In this document: piece by piece, positions 26,963-37,242 of the stretch
Position numbering within the stretch: the first letter of the stretch is position 1
How the letters are laid out: each line of letters begins with the position of its first letter
DNA from: Leptospira congkakensis
GTDB lineage: Bacteria; Spirochaetota; Leptospiria; Leptospirales; Leptospiraceae
Assembly (NCBI RefSeq): GCF_004770265.1
Contig: NZ_RQGQ01000004.1
Location: forward strand, 248,001 to 312,000
Reading direction: 5' to 3'
Length of the DNA: 64,000 nucleotides
Made by a program: the position numbers and the translations under genes
The notes under the pieces: model-generated
Told to the model about the DNA's origin: nothing
Seen by the model: only the letters and a program-made list of their open reading frames with translations
Databases searched by the model: none

Positions 26963-27003
26963 AATCAGTTCCTACTTACAAATTTGTAGAAATGGGGGTA
27001 GGG

Positions 27004-27032
27004 ACAATTCCAAAACCGGAAGCCCAAGTCAA
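27004..27032 (-). promoter_or_regulatory. Possible promoter of lpxC
   Basis: On the minus strand TTGACT (27027-27032) and AATTGT (27004-27009) are 17 bases apart, about 40 bases before the lpxC start. The -10 box is poor, so this is only a candidate. Confidence 0.3.
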
Positions 27033-27140
27033 AAAAATGTCTCCTTTTTACAACAGTGTGGTGGGAATGTGACGGGCCCATTTTGTGCGTCAAACTAAAG
27101 AATTTAACTACAAATGGAACCGTATTTTACGTGTTAGTTC

Positions 27141-27914
27141 TTAAAATGCACTGAGTGCGGAACGAATGAAACTGGTAACGGGAGCTTGTTCTCTAGTATC
27201 TTCCAGACCTTCCCTCAGTTCTTTCAAAACCACTTGGGCATCGCCCAGCGTTGTGTTGACCGACTTGTGGACATCGCTTTCGTTGATCAGTTTTCCAAGA
27301 GTTCCTTGGCCTTCATTGATCTTTCCTGTAATGTTTGCGATATTTTGGACAGTTTTACGGATATCAGAGCGGTTTTCCGCAATCAGTTCCGAAAGAGAAA
27401 CCAGTGGGTCTTGGGTTACTTTTCCTTGGATGGGCATGAGTTTTCCCGAACGAGGAGAGATCTCCACCTTGGTGAGGGCGGGTTCTGTCATCAGGTATTC
27501 TTTGGTTTTGGGATCCACAGGAAACTTGGAGCCTGGATCTAGAGATACCACGCGTCCTGAAAGGAGACTCTCGTTTTTGATATTGATTTCGTAATTGGAG
27601 AAAAGTTGTACCTTTCCCTTGAGTAATAAGGTGAGTTCTACCTTGGTTCCAATTCCCGTTTCTCCATCGGGGAGAAGGTTTCCGTATTCATCGATTTGCA
27701 CCAGACGAATTTTAGAAACATATCCAAAGGGCACACCATGGATGGTGACCTTGTTTCCGATTTTGATCCCTTCTGCATCTGGAAAATAGACGGGGAGTTG
27801 GTATCCCGATTTTTGAAAAGGGCCACCTTCTGTGACAATAGTAAAATAACCTACAGCCACTAGTGAAAAGATAAAAAGAAGACCGACGATGAGAGCACGA
27901 CCTATAGTAGGCAT
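27141..27914 (-). CDS. MCE (MlaD-like) substrate-binding protein
   Basis: 257 residues. One N-terminal inner-membrane helix (about 7-29) precedes a single MCE domain, [32 protein letters not shown], the typical 'V-x-F-x-x-A-x-G-L-x-x-G-x-x-V' pattern. A C-terminal helical tail follows, with [18 protein letters not shown] and [13 protein letters not shown] rings carry lipids across the periplasm. The gene is the last of the operon (repeat protein, permease, ATPase, MCE), 32 bp after the ATPase. No MlaC or MlaB homologue is seen in the window. Confidence 0.9.
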   Translation of the reverse strand: MPTIGRALIVGLLFIFSLVAVGYFTIVTEGGPFQKSGYQLPVYFPDAEGIKIGNKVTIHGVPFGYVSKIRLVQIDEYGNLLPDGETGIGTKVELTLLLKGKVQLFSNYEINIKNESLLSGRVVSLDPGSKFPVDPKTKEYLMTEPALTKVEISPRSGKLMPIQGKVTQDPLVSLSELIAENRSDIRKTVQNIANITGKINEGQGTLGKLINESDVHKSVNTTLGDAQVVLKELREGLEDTREQAPVTSFIRSALSAF

Positions 27915-27946
27915 TCCCTAAAGTTCTCCTGGACTTAGAAGCAAAG

Positions 27947-28747
27947 TCAATTGGATTTTCCTTTTTTTAATTCAGAATGATCCAGAATCATTGGACCTAC
28001 TGTGTTTCCATGAATGAACTGTTGGATGACTGGGTTCGGTGATTTTTGAATTTCTTCTGAGGTCCCGCAAAACAGGACTTTGCCTTCGTAGAGAAAACTA
28101 ATCCGATCCGCAATCCGATAAGCAGAACTCATATCATGTGTAACAACAACGGAGGTAAGTCCCAGTTCCTTTTGTAAGCGAATCACCAGATCATTGATGA
28201 CATTGGACATAACGGGATCAAGACCCGATGTGGGTTCATCGTATAACACGATTTTAGGTTGGGAAGTGAGGGCACGAGCTAGACCCACACGTTTTTTCAT
28301 CCCACCTGAGATATTACTGGGTAACGTGTCTTTGGCGGGAACAAGATCCAGCCACTTTAATTTTTCCATCACAATCCGATCCAGTTCGGCCCCGCTCGCA
28401 ATTTTATGTTCTCGTAAGGGGAGTGCCACATTTTCATAGACGGTGAGCCAGTTGATGAGCGCCCCCGATTGGAAAAGGACTCCGAGTTTGGATCTTAGTT
28501 CTTCTCTTTTTTTTTCACTGGCAGTGACAATGGATTCTCCAAAAATTTGGCAATCCCCTTCATCAGGATCGAGGAGTCCTGTGATATGTTTGAGACTGAC
28601 CGATTTTCCTGTACCAGAGGGACCAAGGATGACCATCGTCTCTCCTTGTTTGACGGTAAGATTCATCCCTTGTAAGATCTTTCGTTTGCCGAAAGTTTTA
28701 TGGACGTTTTTCATTTCAATGGCAAAGGTTTCCATAATTTCCTTCAT
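27947..28747 (-). CDS. Mla-type ABC transporter ATPase
   Basis: 266 residues. Walker A is GPSGTGKS, the signature is [15 protein letters not shown], Walker B is [13 protein letters not shown], and the H-loop is VVTHD. The IFGESI...[23 protein letters not shown] segment is characteristic of MlaF. It drives lipid transport with the permease encoded upstream. Its start ATG at 28747 overlaps the permease stop as ATGA; an in-frame ATG at 28735 is also possible. The extension after the ATPase core ([20 protein letters not shown]) is short. Confidence 0.93.
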   Translation of the reverse strand: MKEIMETFAIEMKNVHKTFGKRKILQGMNLTVKQGETMVILGPSGTGKSVSLKHITGLLDPDEGDCQIFGESIVTASEKKREELRSKLGVLFQSGALINWLTVYENVALPLREHKIASGAELDRIVMEKLKWLDLVPAKDTLPSNISGGMKKRVGLARALTSQPKIVLYDEPTSGLDPVMSNVINDLVIRLQKELGLTSVVVTHDMSSAYRIADRISFLYEGKVLFCGTSEEIQKSPNPVIQQFIHGNTVGPMILDHSELKKGKSN

Positions 28748-29520
28748 TTATAAAATAAGGCAGTCAGCACATAACCAGAAAATATGACCATAAGAAAAGA
28801 AGTGACTACGGCTTGCCTTGTGGTTTGACCCACGCCGATGGCACCACCTTCTGTTCGGAGTCCCTGGCTACAAGAAATGGTAGAGATGGCAATGCCAAAT
28901 ACATATCCTTTTAAAAGCCCTACATATAAATCTTTCAAACCTGGAACAGAAGAAATACGATAATAGACATCTTGGAAATAACTAATCATATCAATTCCCA
29001 GTTGGAAATGACCAACAATTCCTCCACCTAAGATTCCTAATGCGGCAGAATAGACACAAAGTACAGGGACCATAAGAGAAAATCCCACAATCCTTGGCAT
29101 CACAAGATACCGGATGGGATTGATCGACATGACTTCTAATGCGTCAATTTCTTCGGAAACTTTCATGGTTCCAATTTCAGCGGCCATTGCAGAACCCACA
29201 GAAGCTGCCAAGATCAGAGATGTCATAAAGGGGGACATCTCCCTTGTGAGGGTGATGGTGAGTAAAAGTCCAATTTGGCCCTCAGCTCCAAAGTCCCTGA
29301 GTCCAAGGCCGGTGTTCAGTCCAAGGATCATTCCTGTAAAAATAGAAACGATAGAAACAACAAATAGAGACCCAACACCAGCAATAAACATTTGTTCCAG
29401 AATTTCTCGGCGTTTGAAATAGAGATGATGAGACTGGCCTATGGAACGGAAAAGAAGTAATACGGTGTAACCAATGGCATAGAGTAAAGGTTCCAAGGTT
29501 TTGGAATAAATGCGTTTCAT
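28744..29520 (-). CDS. MlaE-type ABC permease
   Basis: 258 residues of the MlaE/YrbE family with about five or six membrane segments. Motifs are [47 protein letters not shown] (the family's E-I-G-T-M...E-x-I-D-A-L-E-x-M signature), and the [23 protein letters not shown] loop. It forms the inner-membrane channel of a lipid transporter. The start is ATG 29520, overlapping the repeat-protein stop as ATGA, which makes the two genes translationally coupled. A TTG at 29532 is in frame but less likely. Confidence 0.93.
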   Translation of the reverse strand: MKRIYSKTLEPLLYAIGYTVLLLFRSIGQSHHLYFKRREILEQMFIAGVGSLFVVSIVSIFTGMILGLNTGLGLRDFGAEGQIGLLLTITLTREMSPFMTSLILAASVGSAMAAEIGTMKVSEEIDALEVMSINPIRYLVMPRIVGFSLMVPVLCVYSAALGILGGGIVGHFQLGIDMISYFQDVYYRISSVPGLKDLYVGLLKGYVFGIAISTISCSQGLRTEGGAIGVGQTTRQAVVTSFLMVIFSGYVLTALFYK

Positions 29521-30926
29521 ATTTCCCACCAAAGGATTTTGTATTTGTTTTTTATATCTCTAGTATCAATGCCAAGAAGCCCATAAGCAAAGTCATAACG
29601 AAAACCAGTGGGTGATTTTGAATATTCTGCTAAAACGGGAATATGGATATGTGTTTCATCCTCTGTCCACCGGTGTGAGTATAACCTTGTGATTAAGTGC
29701 AAACGTTTCTCTCCATTGGATGACCTTTTGTATTCAATGATGGAAAAAATTGGTTCCCAAACATCTTCCATCACTTCAAAACGAACGGGAATGATGGCAA
29801 GGGTATTCCATCCAAAATTTCCATCGCTGTCTTTGTGGTAACGAAATAAGGGCCAAAGTTTCCAATAGTAATCTTCTCTACCAGTTTGGACATATTCACT
29901 TTTCATATGGGAATAAAAAGGTAATAAAAAATGAGAGGTGGCTTTTAAGTGTGAGGTATTTTGCGACAAACGGATGTAAAATGGAGTGACAAACTCAGCT
30001 TCTTTATTTGCAAAATAGGAATATCCGTAAAAAGGAAAAAATACAAGTTTCTCCGTATCTTTTTTTTCAGAGGTAGTGTATTGGAAAAAGATAAATAGGG
30101 CAGTGTAATTGGTTTGTCCCGTTTTTTTGTCATACCCATAAGAGAATAAAGAATTTAAAATCGGAAACCAAAGATAGGCCCTGCTTTTCATATTCCCATC
30201 TTTTGAATCCTTACTGTTATAAAAGGGGAAAAAAATGGAATAGGAGGTTGGTTCCTTTTTATCTAACCTTTCTTCCCCCCATTGGAAAAAAGGCCAAAGT
30301 AAAGATTGGCGTTTGTACTTTCCTTCGTGTTCTTTTTTGGAATAGAATGGAAAGATTCTAAAATCACTTCTAGTTTCAGATCCACCCCACATCACCAAGG
30401 GCCAAAGGATGGATTTTGCTTCGTAAGTTTTGTATTTCCATTCCGAATACACAGGAAATAAAACATAACCTAACTCTTGGTAAGAAAGTTTGTTTCTGAT
30501 TTTTCCATAGATGGGAAAAACACTGAAATAGTTTTCTCTTTGTGATTCTCCCTTACCCCAAATAAAAAGTGGGGTGAAAAGAATGTCCTCATCTTCGTCA
30601 CCTTCCTCATGTTTGAATCCCGTCCCACTAAAGAAAAACAAGGAGGACCAAGTATACCAGTAATTGGTTTCTTCTTTATAGTAAAAAGGTGAGAGATAAC
30701 TTTTAAAACGGAAGGCATAGGTTTTGTCTTGGAAACCCATGTAAAAGGGGCGAAAGGCTAAATAACTTTGGCGTCCTCTTTTTTCCGATTCATATAAAAA
30801 CCAAAATTGGTGGTAATCGGATTTGATATCTTCTGTAAAGGAACTTGGAAGTTTGGCAAAAACTCCGGAACTGAGAAAGAAGAGACAAAAAACAATTCCG
30901 AATTGAATTTTAAAGCGGGAATCCAC
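29517..30926 (-). CDS. Secreted aromatic-Pro tandem-repeat protein, first gene of the Mla-type operon
   Basis: 469 residues, no family I can name. A signal peptide ends near Ala24. The rest holds about 16 short units, each centred on an aromatic-Pro-aromatic step. Examples are SPFY (80), TPLFIWG (119), FPIY (138), FPVY (158), WPLVMWG (176), FPFY (193), WPFFQWG (212), FPFY (234), FPFY (298), LPFY (336) and WPLF (359). The spacing is 17-23 residues, and units of the 'FPFY' and 'WPLFxWG' kind partly alternate. Trp, Tyr and Phe are very common. This suggests a chain of beta hairpins, perhaps an outer-membrane barrel or solenoid. Coupling (ATGA) to the MlaE-like gene makes it a candidate outer-membrane or periplasmic partner of this lipid transporter. 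The function is inferred from context only. Confidence 0.8.
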   Translation of the reverse strand: MDSRFKIQFGIVFCLFFLSSGVFAKLPSSFTEDIKSDYHQFWFLYESEKRGRQSYLAFRPFYMGFQDKTYAFRFKSYLSPFYYKEETNYWYTWSSLFFFSGTGFKHEEGDEDEDILFTPLFIWGKGESQRENYFSVFPIYGKIRNKLSYQELGYVLFPVYSEWKYKTYEAKSILWPLVMWGGSETRSDFRIFPFYSKKEHEGKYKRQSLLWPFFQWGEERLDKKEPTSYSIFFPFYNSKDSKDGNMKSRAYLWFPILNSLFSYGYDKKTGQTNYTALFIFFQYTTSEKKDTEKLVFFPFYGYSYFANKEAEFVTPFYIRLSQNTSHLKATSHFLLPFYSHMKSEYVQTGREDYYWKLWPLFRYHKDSDGNFGWNTLAIIPVRFEVMEDVWEPIFSIIEYKRSSNGEKRLHLITRLYSHRWTEDETHIHIPVLAEYSKSPTGFRYDFAYGLLGIDTRDIKNKYKILWWEI

Positions 30927-30973
30927 GTAATTTCAATATCTTCAAGTTTCAAGAAAAGGAATCAAGTGATTTC

Positions 30974-32023
30974 ATGATCCAAACCAAAATCGCACTGCTT
31001 TTCGGGGGCATCTCCGGGGAACATATCATCTCCATTCGTTCTTCTCATTTCATTTTCAATACAATAGATCGGGAAAAATACCAAGTTTGTCCGGTTTATA
31101 TTGACCAAACAGGAAAATTTTGGATTGCCGATGGAAAAGATCCTATTTATCCAGATCCGACTGGAAAAACGGAGTCCGATTTTTTAACTGAATTTTCTAC
31201 TACAAACCAAATCACAAAATCCACATCTGGTGCGGGATTATTAGAACATGGATTTTCGGCCGCCTTTCTCGGATTACACGGTGGGCCTGGTGAAGATGGA
31301 AGGATCCAAGGATTTTTAGATACATTAGGAATTCCGCATACAGGATCCGGTGTTTTGGCCTCTGCTCTTGCTATGGACAAATACAGAGCCAATCTTTTGT
31401 TCCAAACCATGGGAATTCCCGTGGCACCCTTTGTGGATTTAGAAAAAGGAAAATCGGATGCCAGGAAAATTGTTTTAAACTTACCTTTTGAATTCCCAGT
31501 CTTCATCAAACCAACGCTTGGTGGTTCCAGTGTCAATACAGGAATGGCAAAAACTCCTGAAGAAGCAATGCTTCTTGTGGATAAAATTTTTGTTTCAGAA
31601 GATAGGGTCCTCATCCAAAAACTAATTTCGGGAACGGAAGTTTCCATTGGAGTTCTTGAAAAAAAAGAAGGGGAAAAACGAATTCCATTTGCTCTTGTTC
31701 CAACTGAGATTCGTCCCAAATCAGAGTTTTTTGATTTTGAAGCCAAGTATACAAAAGGTGGAAGCGAAGAAATCACTCCGGCACCTGTAGGTGATGCAAT
31801 TACCAAAAAACTCCAAGAGTATACTTTGGTATGCCATGAAGTGCTTGGTTGTAAAGGTTACTCTCGAACCGATTTTATCATCAGCGATGGAGTGCCTTAT
31901 GTTTTGGAAACGAATACACTTCCTGGAATGACAGGAACCAGTCTCATCCCCCAACAAGCAAAAGCCCTGGGGATTGAAATGAAGGAAGTTTTTACTTGGC
32001 TTTTGCGAATTGCTCTTTCTTAG
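30974..32023 (+). CDS. ddl: D-alanine--D-alanine ligase
   Basis: 349 residues, ATP-grasp fold. N-terminal [19 protein letters not shown] matches the family's GG-x-S-x-E-H-x-x-S. The central [14 protein letters not shown] and [20 protein letters not shown] follow. [17 protein letters not shown] is the ATP-binding loop, and the metal site lies in [20 protein letters not shown]. It joins two D-Ala residues for peptidoglycan. It diverges from the repeat-protein gene by 47 bp, and its 3' end overlaps the convergent symporter gene by 32 bp, an unusually long overlap. Confidence 0.96.
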   Translation: MIQTKIALLFGGISGEHIISIRSSHFIFNTIDREKYQVCPVYIDQTGKFWIADGKDPIYPDPTGKTESDFLTEFSTTNQITKSTSGAGLLEHGFSAAFLGLHGGPGEDGRIQGFLDTLGIPHTGSGVLASALAMDKYRANLLFQTMGIPVAPFVDLEKGKSDARKIVLNLPFEFPVFIKPTLGGSSVNTGMAKTPEEAMLLVDKIFVSEDRVLIQKLISGTEVSIGVLEKKEGEKRIPFALVPTEIRPKSEFFDFEAKYTKGGSEEITPAPVGDAITKKLQEYTLVCHEVLGCKGYSRTDFIISDGVPYVLETNTLPGMTGTSLIPQQAKALGIEMKEVFTWLLRIALS

Positions 32024-33392
32024 GAAAAAAGTACATTCCCAGAAGTATAGCGATAAGGCTTGCTATGGTTCCATAAAAATGGCTAGTCATATCGTCACCG
32101 TAAACTTCTAGAATAAGCCAAGTGGTGATTCCTACAAATAAAGAAAAAAGGGCGGATCTTTCATCTGCCTTTTGACTCATGAGTCCAAACACCATAGGGA
32201 TAAATAAAGTCACAAGAGAAATTCCACCAGAATCTTCCACGAGAGCATAGATCGAAGGTTTTCCGACTGCTAGTAAAAAGGAAATCCCTGCTATGATAAG
32301 AACAGAAGTTCTAGAAAGTAGTAGTAACTTTTTATCATTCATATCCTTAAATGCGTATTTTAGAATATTCTCCGATAATATAGAAGAGGGTGCAAGGATA
32401 GCCCCCGATGCCGTGGATAGAATGGCAGAGATAAGAGCAGAAAAAAATAAAACTTGGATCCAAGGACTTGAAAACTTAGAGATCATTGTTGGAATGAGAA
32501 GTTGTCCTGTTTCCGAATTTAAGTCAAAATCAGGAATTAAACTTTTGGCATGAAGACCTAAAAACAATGGGATGAGGGCAAATAGTAAATACAAAATAGA
32601 AGAAAGATAAGAGGCTCGAATCGCTACTTTTTCTGATTTGGCAGACATCACTCTTTGGAAAATATCTTGTTGGGGCAAAGATCCAAAACCAACAACCATC
32701 CAAGCTGATAAATATAATGTCCAAGCATGATAATTGGATTCTGGAAAAAAATTAAAAAATCCATCTGGTTTTTCCTGGATGCTTGACCATATGGATTTAA
32801 CACCATTTAACTCATAGATCACAAAAACAAGACCAATGATGATGGAGATGGATTGGAAAAAATCGGTCATGGAAACGGACCACATTCCTCCGAGATAAGT
32901 ATAAAAAACAACAAGACAGGCTCCAATCACAATGGCCGTGAATTGGTTGATTCCAAATAGAATCTGCACCATAATTCCGAGTGCCACAAACTGGGCAGCG
33001 ACCCAACCAAAATAGGAAAAGATAAGGCAGATCCCTGCAATAAACTCCATTTTTTTCCCATAGCGGTTTCTATAGAAGTCCCCGAAGGTAAGTATTTGCA
33101 TTCGGTAGAGATACTTTGCAAAAACAAGTCCGAGTAAAAATAAACAAAGCGCACCACCAAACGGGTCTTGGATGACGGCTAAAAATCCTCCTTTGGCAAA
33201 TTCCACGGAGGAACCGAGAATGGTTTCACTTCCGAACCAAGTGGCAAATAAAGCAGCCGTGGAGATTGGGAGGGGCAAACTTCTACCTGCTAAGATAAAG
33301 TCTTTTGAGTTTTTTACTCTTTTTGCCGCATACACTCCAATGGCAATCGTGATGAGAAGGTAACCAATGATGAAAGCCGCTTGGAAATTCAT
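31992..33392 (-). CDS. Sodium:solute symporter (SSS) family protein
   Basis: 466 residues with about 13 membrane helices. N-terminal [20 protein letters not shown] and [23 protein letters not shown] are typical SSS helix 1-2 motifs. A sodium-site region is seen in [25 protein letters not shown]. The substrate may be proline, pantothenate, a sugar or an acid and cannot be told. It is the last gene of a minus-strand run (lipoprotein, AI-2E, xseA, xseB, this gene), starting 3 bp after the xseB stop. Its 3' end overlaps ddl by 32 bp. Confidence 0.92.
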   Translation of the reverse strand: MNFQAAFIIGYLLITIAIGVYAAKRVKNSKDFILAGRSLPLPISTAALFATWFGSETILGSSVEFAKGGFLAVIQDPFGGALCLFLLGLVFAKYLYRMQILTFGDFYRNRYGKKMEFIAGICLIFSYFGWVAAQFVALGIMVQILFGINQFTAIVIGACLVVFYTYLGGMWSVSMTDFFQSISIIIGLVFVIYELNGVKSIWSSIQEKPDGFFNFFPESNYHAWTLYLSAWMVVGFGSLPQQDIFQRVMSAKSEKVAIRASYLSSILYLLFALIPLFLGLHAKSLIPDFDLNSETGQLLIPTMISKFSSPWIQVLFFSALISAILSTASGAILAPSSILSENILKYAFKDMNDKKLLLLSRTSVLIIAGISFLLAVGKPSIYALVEDSGGISLVTLFIPMVFGLMSQKADERSALFSLFVGITTWLILEVYGDDMTSHFYGTIASLIAILLGMYFFPKKEQFAKAK

Positions 33393-33395
33393 TCT

Positions 33396-33671
33396 CTAAA
33401 ATAAATCTTCTTCCACTGGTTTAGAAGGAGTTTCATCCTTCTTTTTTTTGACAGTTGTTTTTACAATTTCACCACTTGGAGCTTTAGATAAAAATTCAAT
33501 TTTTGCTTCTGCATCCACAAGTCTTTCGGAACAAATTTTTTTGAGTTCCATTCCTCTTTCATAGGCTTTGATGGAATCTTCTAAAGAAAGAGTTCCTCTT
33601 TCTAATTTTTCTGCAATGTCTTCTAATTCCCGAAGAGCTTCTTCGAAACTTGTTGATTTTTTCTCTACCAT
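33396..33671 (-). CDS. xseB: Exodeoxyribonuclease VII small subunit
   Basis: 91 residues. [36 protein letters not shown] is the family signature in full (cut here only by its own length: key residues are the L-x-x-I-x-x-x-L-E pattern and the Y-x-x-G motif). It forms coiled-coil partners with XseA. An extended Lys/Glu-rich tail ends EEDLF. It lies 8 bp after xseA in the same operon. Confidence 0.95.
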   Translation of the reverse strand: MVEKKSTSFEEALRELEDIAEKLERGTLSLEDSIKAYERGMELKKICSERLVDAEAKIEFLSKAPSGEIVKTTVKKKKDETPSKPVEEDLF

Positions 33672-33679
33672 GGGGATTC

Positions 33680-34957
33680 CTATATTTTTTCTTTTACTTC
33701 CACTAGAAGTTTTCCATCAGAAAGAAAAACCTCTAAACTTTCATTGTCTTTGATTTTATGAATGGATGATATCACTTGTTTGTCCTTGTTTCTGACCACT
33801 GAATAACCACGTTTTAAAGTTCCCAGTGGGGAAAAATGAACTAATCTCTGTTCTGCGAGCGTGAATTTGTTTTGAATTCTTTCTAAGTAAGATTTCCAAT
33901 TACTACTCAACGTATCAAATTTTTGAAATTCACTTTGTTTGCGAACCAAATAGTTTTTTCCAAGAAGAGAAATCTTTGTCATGAGTTCTTCTAAATCCGC
34001 AGTTCTTGTTTCCAAAAGTGTTTTCGGATTTTGGAATACAGGCCTTCCGGTAATCCCCGCCCATTTTTCTTTTCCCAAACGAACCACAGCCTTTAGAGCC
34101 GATTTAATCCTGTCTTCCATTTCATCCAAACGAATGAGTGTGTCTGAAACATTCGGAACGGCGAGTTTTGCTGCAGCCGTTGGTGTGGGAGTTGTGGCAT
34201 CAGCAGCAAGGTCAGTCAGCACACGATCAATTTCGTGGCCTACAGCTGAGATGATTGGGATTTTGGAATGATAATAAGCCATCACCACTGCTTCTTGGTT
34301 GAAGGCCATAAGATCTTCAAAAGAACCACCACCACGACCCGCAATGATCACATCCACTTCCCATTTGGGATCATTGATTTCTTTTATGGCTTCGATGATA
34401 GAAACTTCTGCTCCGTCTCCTTGCACAAGGCAAGGTGAAACTAAAATTTGTATGGAGGGATTTAGGTCAGTGGCAATCCGAATGATATCTTCGACGGCCG
34501 CTCCTTTTGGCGAAGTCACAATGCCTAGGCGTTTCGGAAATTTTGGAAGAGGGCGTTTGTGGTTCACATCAAAAATTCCCTTTTCATGGAGAGCCTTTTT
34601 TAGTTTTTCAATTTTTAAAAGGATATCTCCTTCCCCGATTTCCTCTATCTTCTGCACCGTAATGCTATAATACCCACCTGGTTCATATACAGAGACAGAA
34701 CCATAAACCAAAATCTCCATTCCATTCCGAAGGGGTGTGCCGCGATAGTTTTTTGCCTGAAAAGAAAAAAAAGCACATTTGATCACACTTGTCTGATCTT
34801 TCAGAGAAAAATACATATGCCCAGAACTATTGGTTTGGGAATGGTTGGAGATCTCTCCCCGAATCCAAATGTTTTTAAATTCAGGAGAGTCCTGGAGTTT
34901 GGATTTGATGAGGCGATTGACCTCACTGACACTGAGAGATGAATCTATTGTTTCCAT
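33680..34957 (-). CDS. xseA: Exodeoxyribonuclease VII large subunit
   Basis: 425 residues, a normal length. The N-terminal OB domain covers about 1-105 ([28 protein letters not shown]). The catalytic region has [31 protein letters not shown] and [27 protein letters not shown], the family hallmarks. A coiled-coil segment and the C-terminal [13 protein letters not shown] follow. It degrades single-stranded DNA in repair. The start overlaps the stop of the AI-2E gene by one base (TAATG). Confidence 0.96.
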   Translation of the reverse strand: METIDSSLSVSEVNRLIKSKLQDSPEFKNIWIRGEISNHSQTNSSGHMYFSLKDQTSVIKCAFFSFQAKNYRGTPLRNGMEILVYGSVSVYEPGGYYSITVQKIEEIGEGDILLKIEKLKKALHEKGIFDVNHKRPLPKFPKRLGIVTSPKGAAVEDIIRIATDLNPSIQILVSPCLVQGDGAEVSIIEAIKEINDPKWEVDVIIAGRGGGSFEDLMAFNQEAVVMAYYHSKIPIISAVGHEIDRVLTDLAADATTPTPTAAAKLAVPNVSDTLIRLDEMEDRIKSALKAVVRLGKEKWAGITGRPVFQNPKTLLETRTADLEELMTKISLLGKNYLVRKQSEFQKFDTLSSNWKSYLERIQNKFTLAEQRLVHFSPLGTLKRGYSVVRNKDKQVISSIHKIKDNESLEVFLSDGKLLVEVKEKI

Positions 34958-36066
34958 TAGGTATTTTGAAAACGAGTTTCTCTAAAAATTTTCCAAAAGT
35001 CCCAAAGGATGATGACCAGAGTTAAGGCCATAGGACCAATGATGATCCCTGCAACACCAAACTCCTGTAATCCGCCAATCAAAGAGAGAAAAATAAGAAA
35101 GGGATGTGTTTTTAGTTTTTTATCTAAGATTTTGGGTTTCACGAAGTTTTCTAAAATAAGATAACTTGCCCCACCAGCGATCATAAAAAGAACGCTACCC
35201 GTCCAGTTCTCTTGTACAAGGCCAATGTAAAGTCCAATCGGCAACCAAACCACAGAAGTTCCCACAACAGGAATGAGAGAAAAAATTGTGGCGATACTCG
35301 AAAGTAAGAACTTATTTGAAACAGAGGTAAAGAGTAACAGAACATAGATGAGGGCACCTTGTAATAAGGAAATAAAAAGATTTCCCATCATCACTGTACG
35401 AATGGCTTCCTCAATACGCCGTCCTAGTCTTTCCTCAATTTCTGTGGGAAAAGGGAGTAAAACAAAAAGTGCATGTTCCATTCGGCTTCCTTCTTTGTAT
35501 AAAAAGAAAAGCAAAATAAAGGTAAAAAATGCATTAAAGATAATGGCACCTGGAACTTCAAAAGAACCGAGTAAAAATCCCGAGGAGTTTTTGAGCAAAC
35601 TATAAATGGAATCTAAATTGAGAATGTCCATATGTTGGCCCACATATTCGCGGTACATCAGAGGAAGTTTGATCCAAAAAAATTCGTTCTCCGTAAAAAA
35701 GTCAGTAAGCATCGGACTATTTAATAATAGAGAAACAATTGATTCTTCTGTGAGTTGGTTCCGGATATAACTCACTAAATTTAAAGATTCTCTAATTAAG
35801 GTAGAAAGAATTAAATAGGAGGGAACGAAGACTCCCGCAAGCATCAGGATCACCATGATGTAGGGCGAGAGTCCATGAAATTTGACACCTAAAACATTCT
35901 TTAGTTTTTTATGGATTTTCCTTGTTGTGAGATAAAATAACAAGGCTAGAAAACTTGCCCAAAGGAAAGGTTTGAAAACAAAAAATAAAGTAAGACAAGT
36001 CCCTAAAAAAATCGCACCGAGTAGTAGGTAGACGATGGTTTCGTTTTTATTTTTAATCCAACTCAT
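34957..36066 (-). CDS. AI-2E (PerM/YhhT) family membrane protein
   Basis: 369 residues with about eight membrane helices. The pattern SIATIFSLIPVVGTSVVWLPIGLY matches the PF01594 family, and the C-terminal KTHPFLIFLSLIGGLQEFGVAGIIIGPMAL is its strongest signature. Members include TqsA (autoinducer-2 export) and Na+/H+ antiporters, so the substrate is not known. It overlaps xseA by one base (TAATG) and starts 2 bp after the upstream lipoprotein stop. Confidence 0.92.
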   Translation of the reverse strand: MSWIKNKNETIVYLLLGAIFLGTCLTLFFVFKPFLWASFLALLFYLTTRKIHKKLKNVLGVKFHGLSPYIMVILMLAGVFVPSYLILSTLIRESLNLVSYIRNQLTEESIVSLLLNSPMLTDFFTENEFFWIKLPLMYREYVGQHMDILNLDSIYSLLKNSSGFLLGSFEVPGAIIFNAFFTFILLFFLYKEGSRMEHALFVLLPFPTEIEERLGRRIEEAIRTVMMGNLFISLLQGALIYVLLLFTSVSNKFLLSSIATIFSLIPVVGTSVVWLPIGLYIGLVQENWTGSVLFMIAGGASYLILENFVKPKILDKKLKTHPFLIFLSLIGGLQEFGVAGIIIGPMALTLVIILWDFWKIFRETRFQNT

Positions 36067-36068
36067 GA

Positions 36069-36500
36069 TTAGTAACTAGAATGTTTTCTAAAATAGAAGC
36101 GAATGTAATTGGTATTGCCTCCTGTTTCAGAGACAATGATAGAAAGGGATTTTTTAATAAAACCTTCGAGTAAATAAGTAACCTCTCCGTTTTTTTCCAT
36201 TTTGTCGATGAGTTTCCAATCCCCTTGGGCAGCTCTCGTTTCGATTCTTTTTTGAATCGCTTGAAAACTTTCCTCTGATTCCAAAAGGAGAGAAGCTTCC
36301 TTGGTATGGATATGGCTTGTTTTGAATTCACTAGACTGAAGTAAGTTTACTTTATCAGGAAAAAATGACTGAGGGAAGGCTGGTGGTGCGTTCGTTGGGT
36401 ATTTGGTAACTACAATATTATCGAAGCGATAGATTTCGGTTTGGTGAATCGGTTGGCATCCCCAGAGAATCAGAAGAAAAATAGGCAAAAATCGAAGCAT
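36069..36500 (-). CDS. Small lipoprotein
   Basis: 143 residues from ATG 36500; an in-frame TTG at 36512 adds four residues. The signal peptide MLRFLPIFLLILWGC ends at a likely lipidated Cys15. The mature part is soluble with alternating strands and a helix (LESEESFQAIQKRIETRAAQ). No family recognised. It is the first gene of the xse operon, 2 bp before the AI-2E gene. Probably an envelope protein of unknown role. Confidence 0.75.
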   Translation of the reverse strand: MLRFLPIFLLILWGCQPIHQTEIYRFDNIVVTKYPTNAPPAFPQSFFPDKVNLLQSSEFKTSHIHTKEASLLLESEESFQAIQKRIETRAAQGDWKLIDKMEKNGEVTYLLEGFIKKSLSIIVSETGGNTNYIRFYFRKHSSY

Positions 36501-36591
36501 TACGGAAAGCAAACGGTGGAGTATCGATTCCTTCCATTCATTTTTTTAAATCTTTGTTGCCAACTGGTTTGTAGGCATTTCATTTTCTCCT

Positions 36592-37233
36592 GTGCTCGAT
36601 TTCCTACAGTTTGATGCTTTTTTGGCTCGGATCTTAGAGTTACCGCCCCTTGTTCTTTGGATTTTTTTCTGTTTCTCTAATTTTTTAGAGAATGTTTTTC
36701 CCCCTTGGCCAGGGGATACGGTGACCGTGTTTTCCGGATTTTTATCTTCCAGTCCAGGCTCGCCACTTTCATTTATTTCTGTTGTAGCAGCTACTTACTT
36801 AGGGAACCTTTTGGGTGCTCTCGTAATGTATTTTTTTGGGGAGAGATTTCTCTATTTTCTAAAACGATCACGGTTCCTTTTTTTGTCCACATTCTACCAA
36901 GAAGAAAACTTACACAAAACTTTAGATTGGTTTCGTAAATATGAGATTGTAGTGGTTCTTTTGTCTCGGTTCTCAGCAGGAATTCGTTTTTTCGTATCCA
37001 TTGTTGCTGGTATGTCCAAAATGAACGTTATTAAATTTATTACTTTATATTCGATTGCGATTTCTTTATGGTGTGGACTCCTTCTTTTTGGCGGTTCTCT
37101 TCTTGGATCCAATTGGAACCAAATCATTGTTATGCTATCATATTATAACCAAACGATTGGAATTGTTCTCATTTGTATATTTTTGTACTTTCTATACCAA
37201 ATTTGGAAGAAAAGAAATACAAAGTTGACATGA
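36592..37233 (+). CDS. DedA/VTT-domain membrane protein
   Basis: 213 residues with five or six membrane segments. Conserved pieces are FLENVFPPWPGDTVTVFSGFL (compare E-x-x-x-P-x-P-G-[DE]) and RFSAGIRFFVSIVAGMSKMN, the F-x-R-x-x-P-G-x-R-like motif in variant form. DedA proteins are scramblase/flippase-like and support membrane homeostasis. GTG start. It leads a tight plus-strand run, with the SpoIIE-type gene following after 9 bp. Confidence 0.88.
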   Translation: MLDFLQFDAFLARILELPPLVLWIFFCFSNFLENVFPPWPGDTVTVFSGFLSSSPGSPLSFISVVAATYLGNLLGALVMYFFGERFLYFLKRSRFLFLSTFYQEENLHKTLDWFRKYEIVVVLLSRFSAGIRFFVSIVAGMSKMNVIKFITLYSIAISLWCGLLLFGGSLLGSNWNQIIVMLSYYNQTIGIVLICIFLYFLYQIWKKRNTKLT

Positions 37234-37242
37234 TTTCCTTAT

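Noticed and set aside
31147..31806. 219-residue minus-strand frame
   Set aside because: It lies wholly inside ddl in an antisense frame, low in complexity and without a family match.
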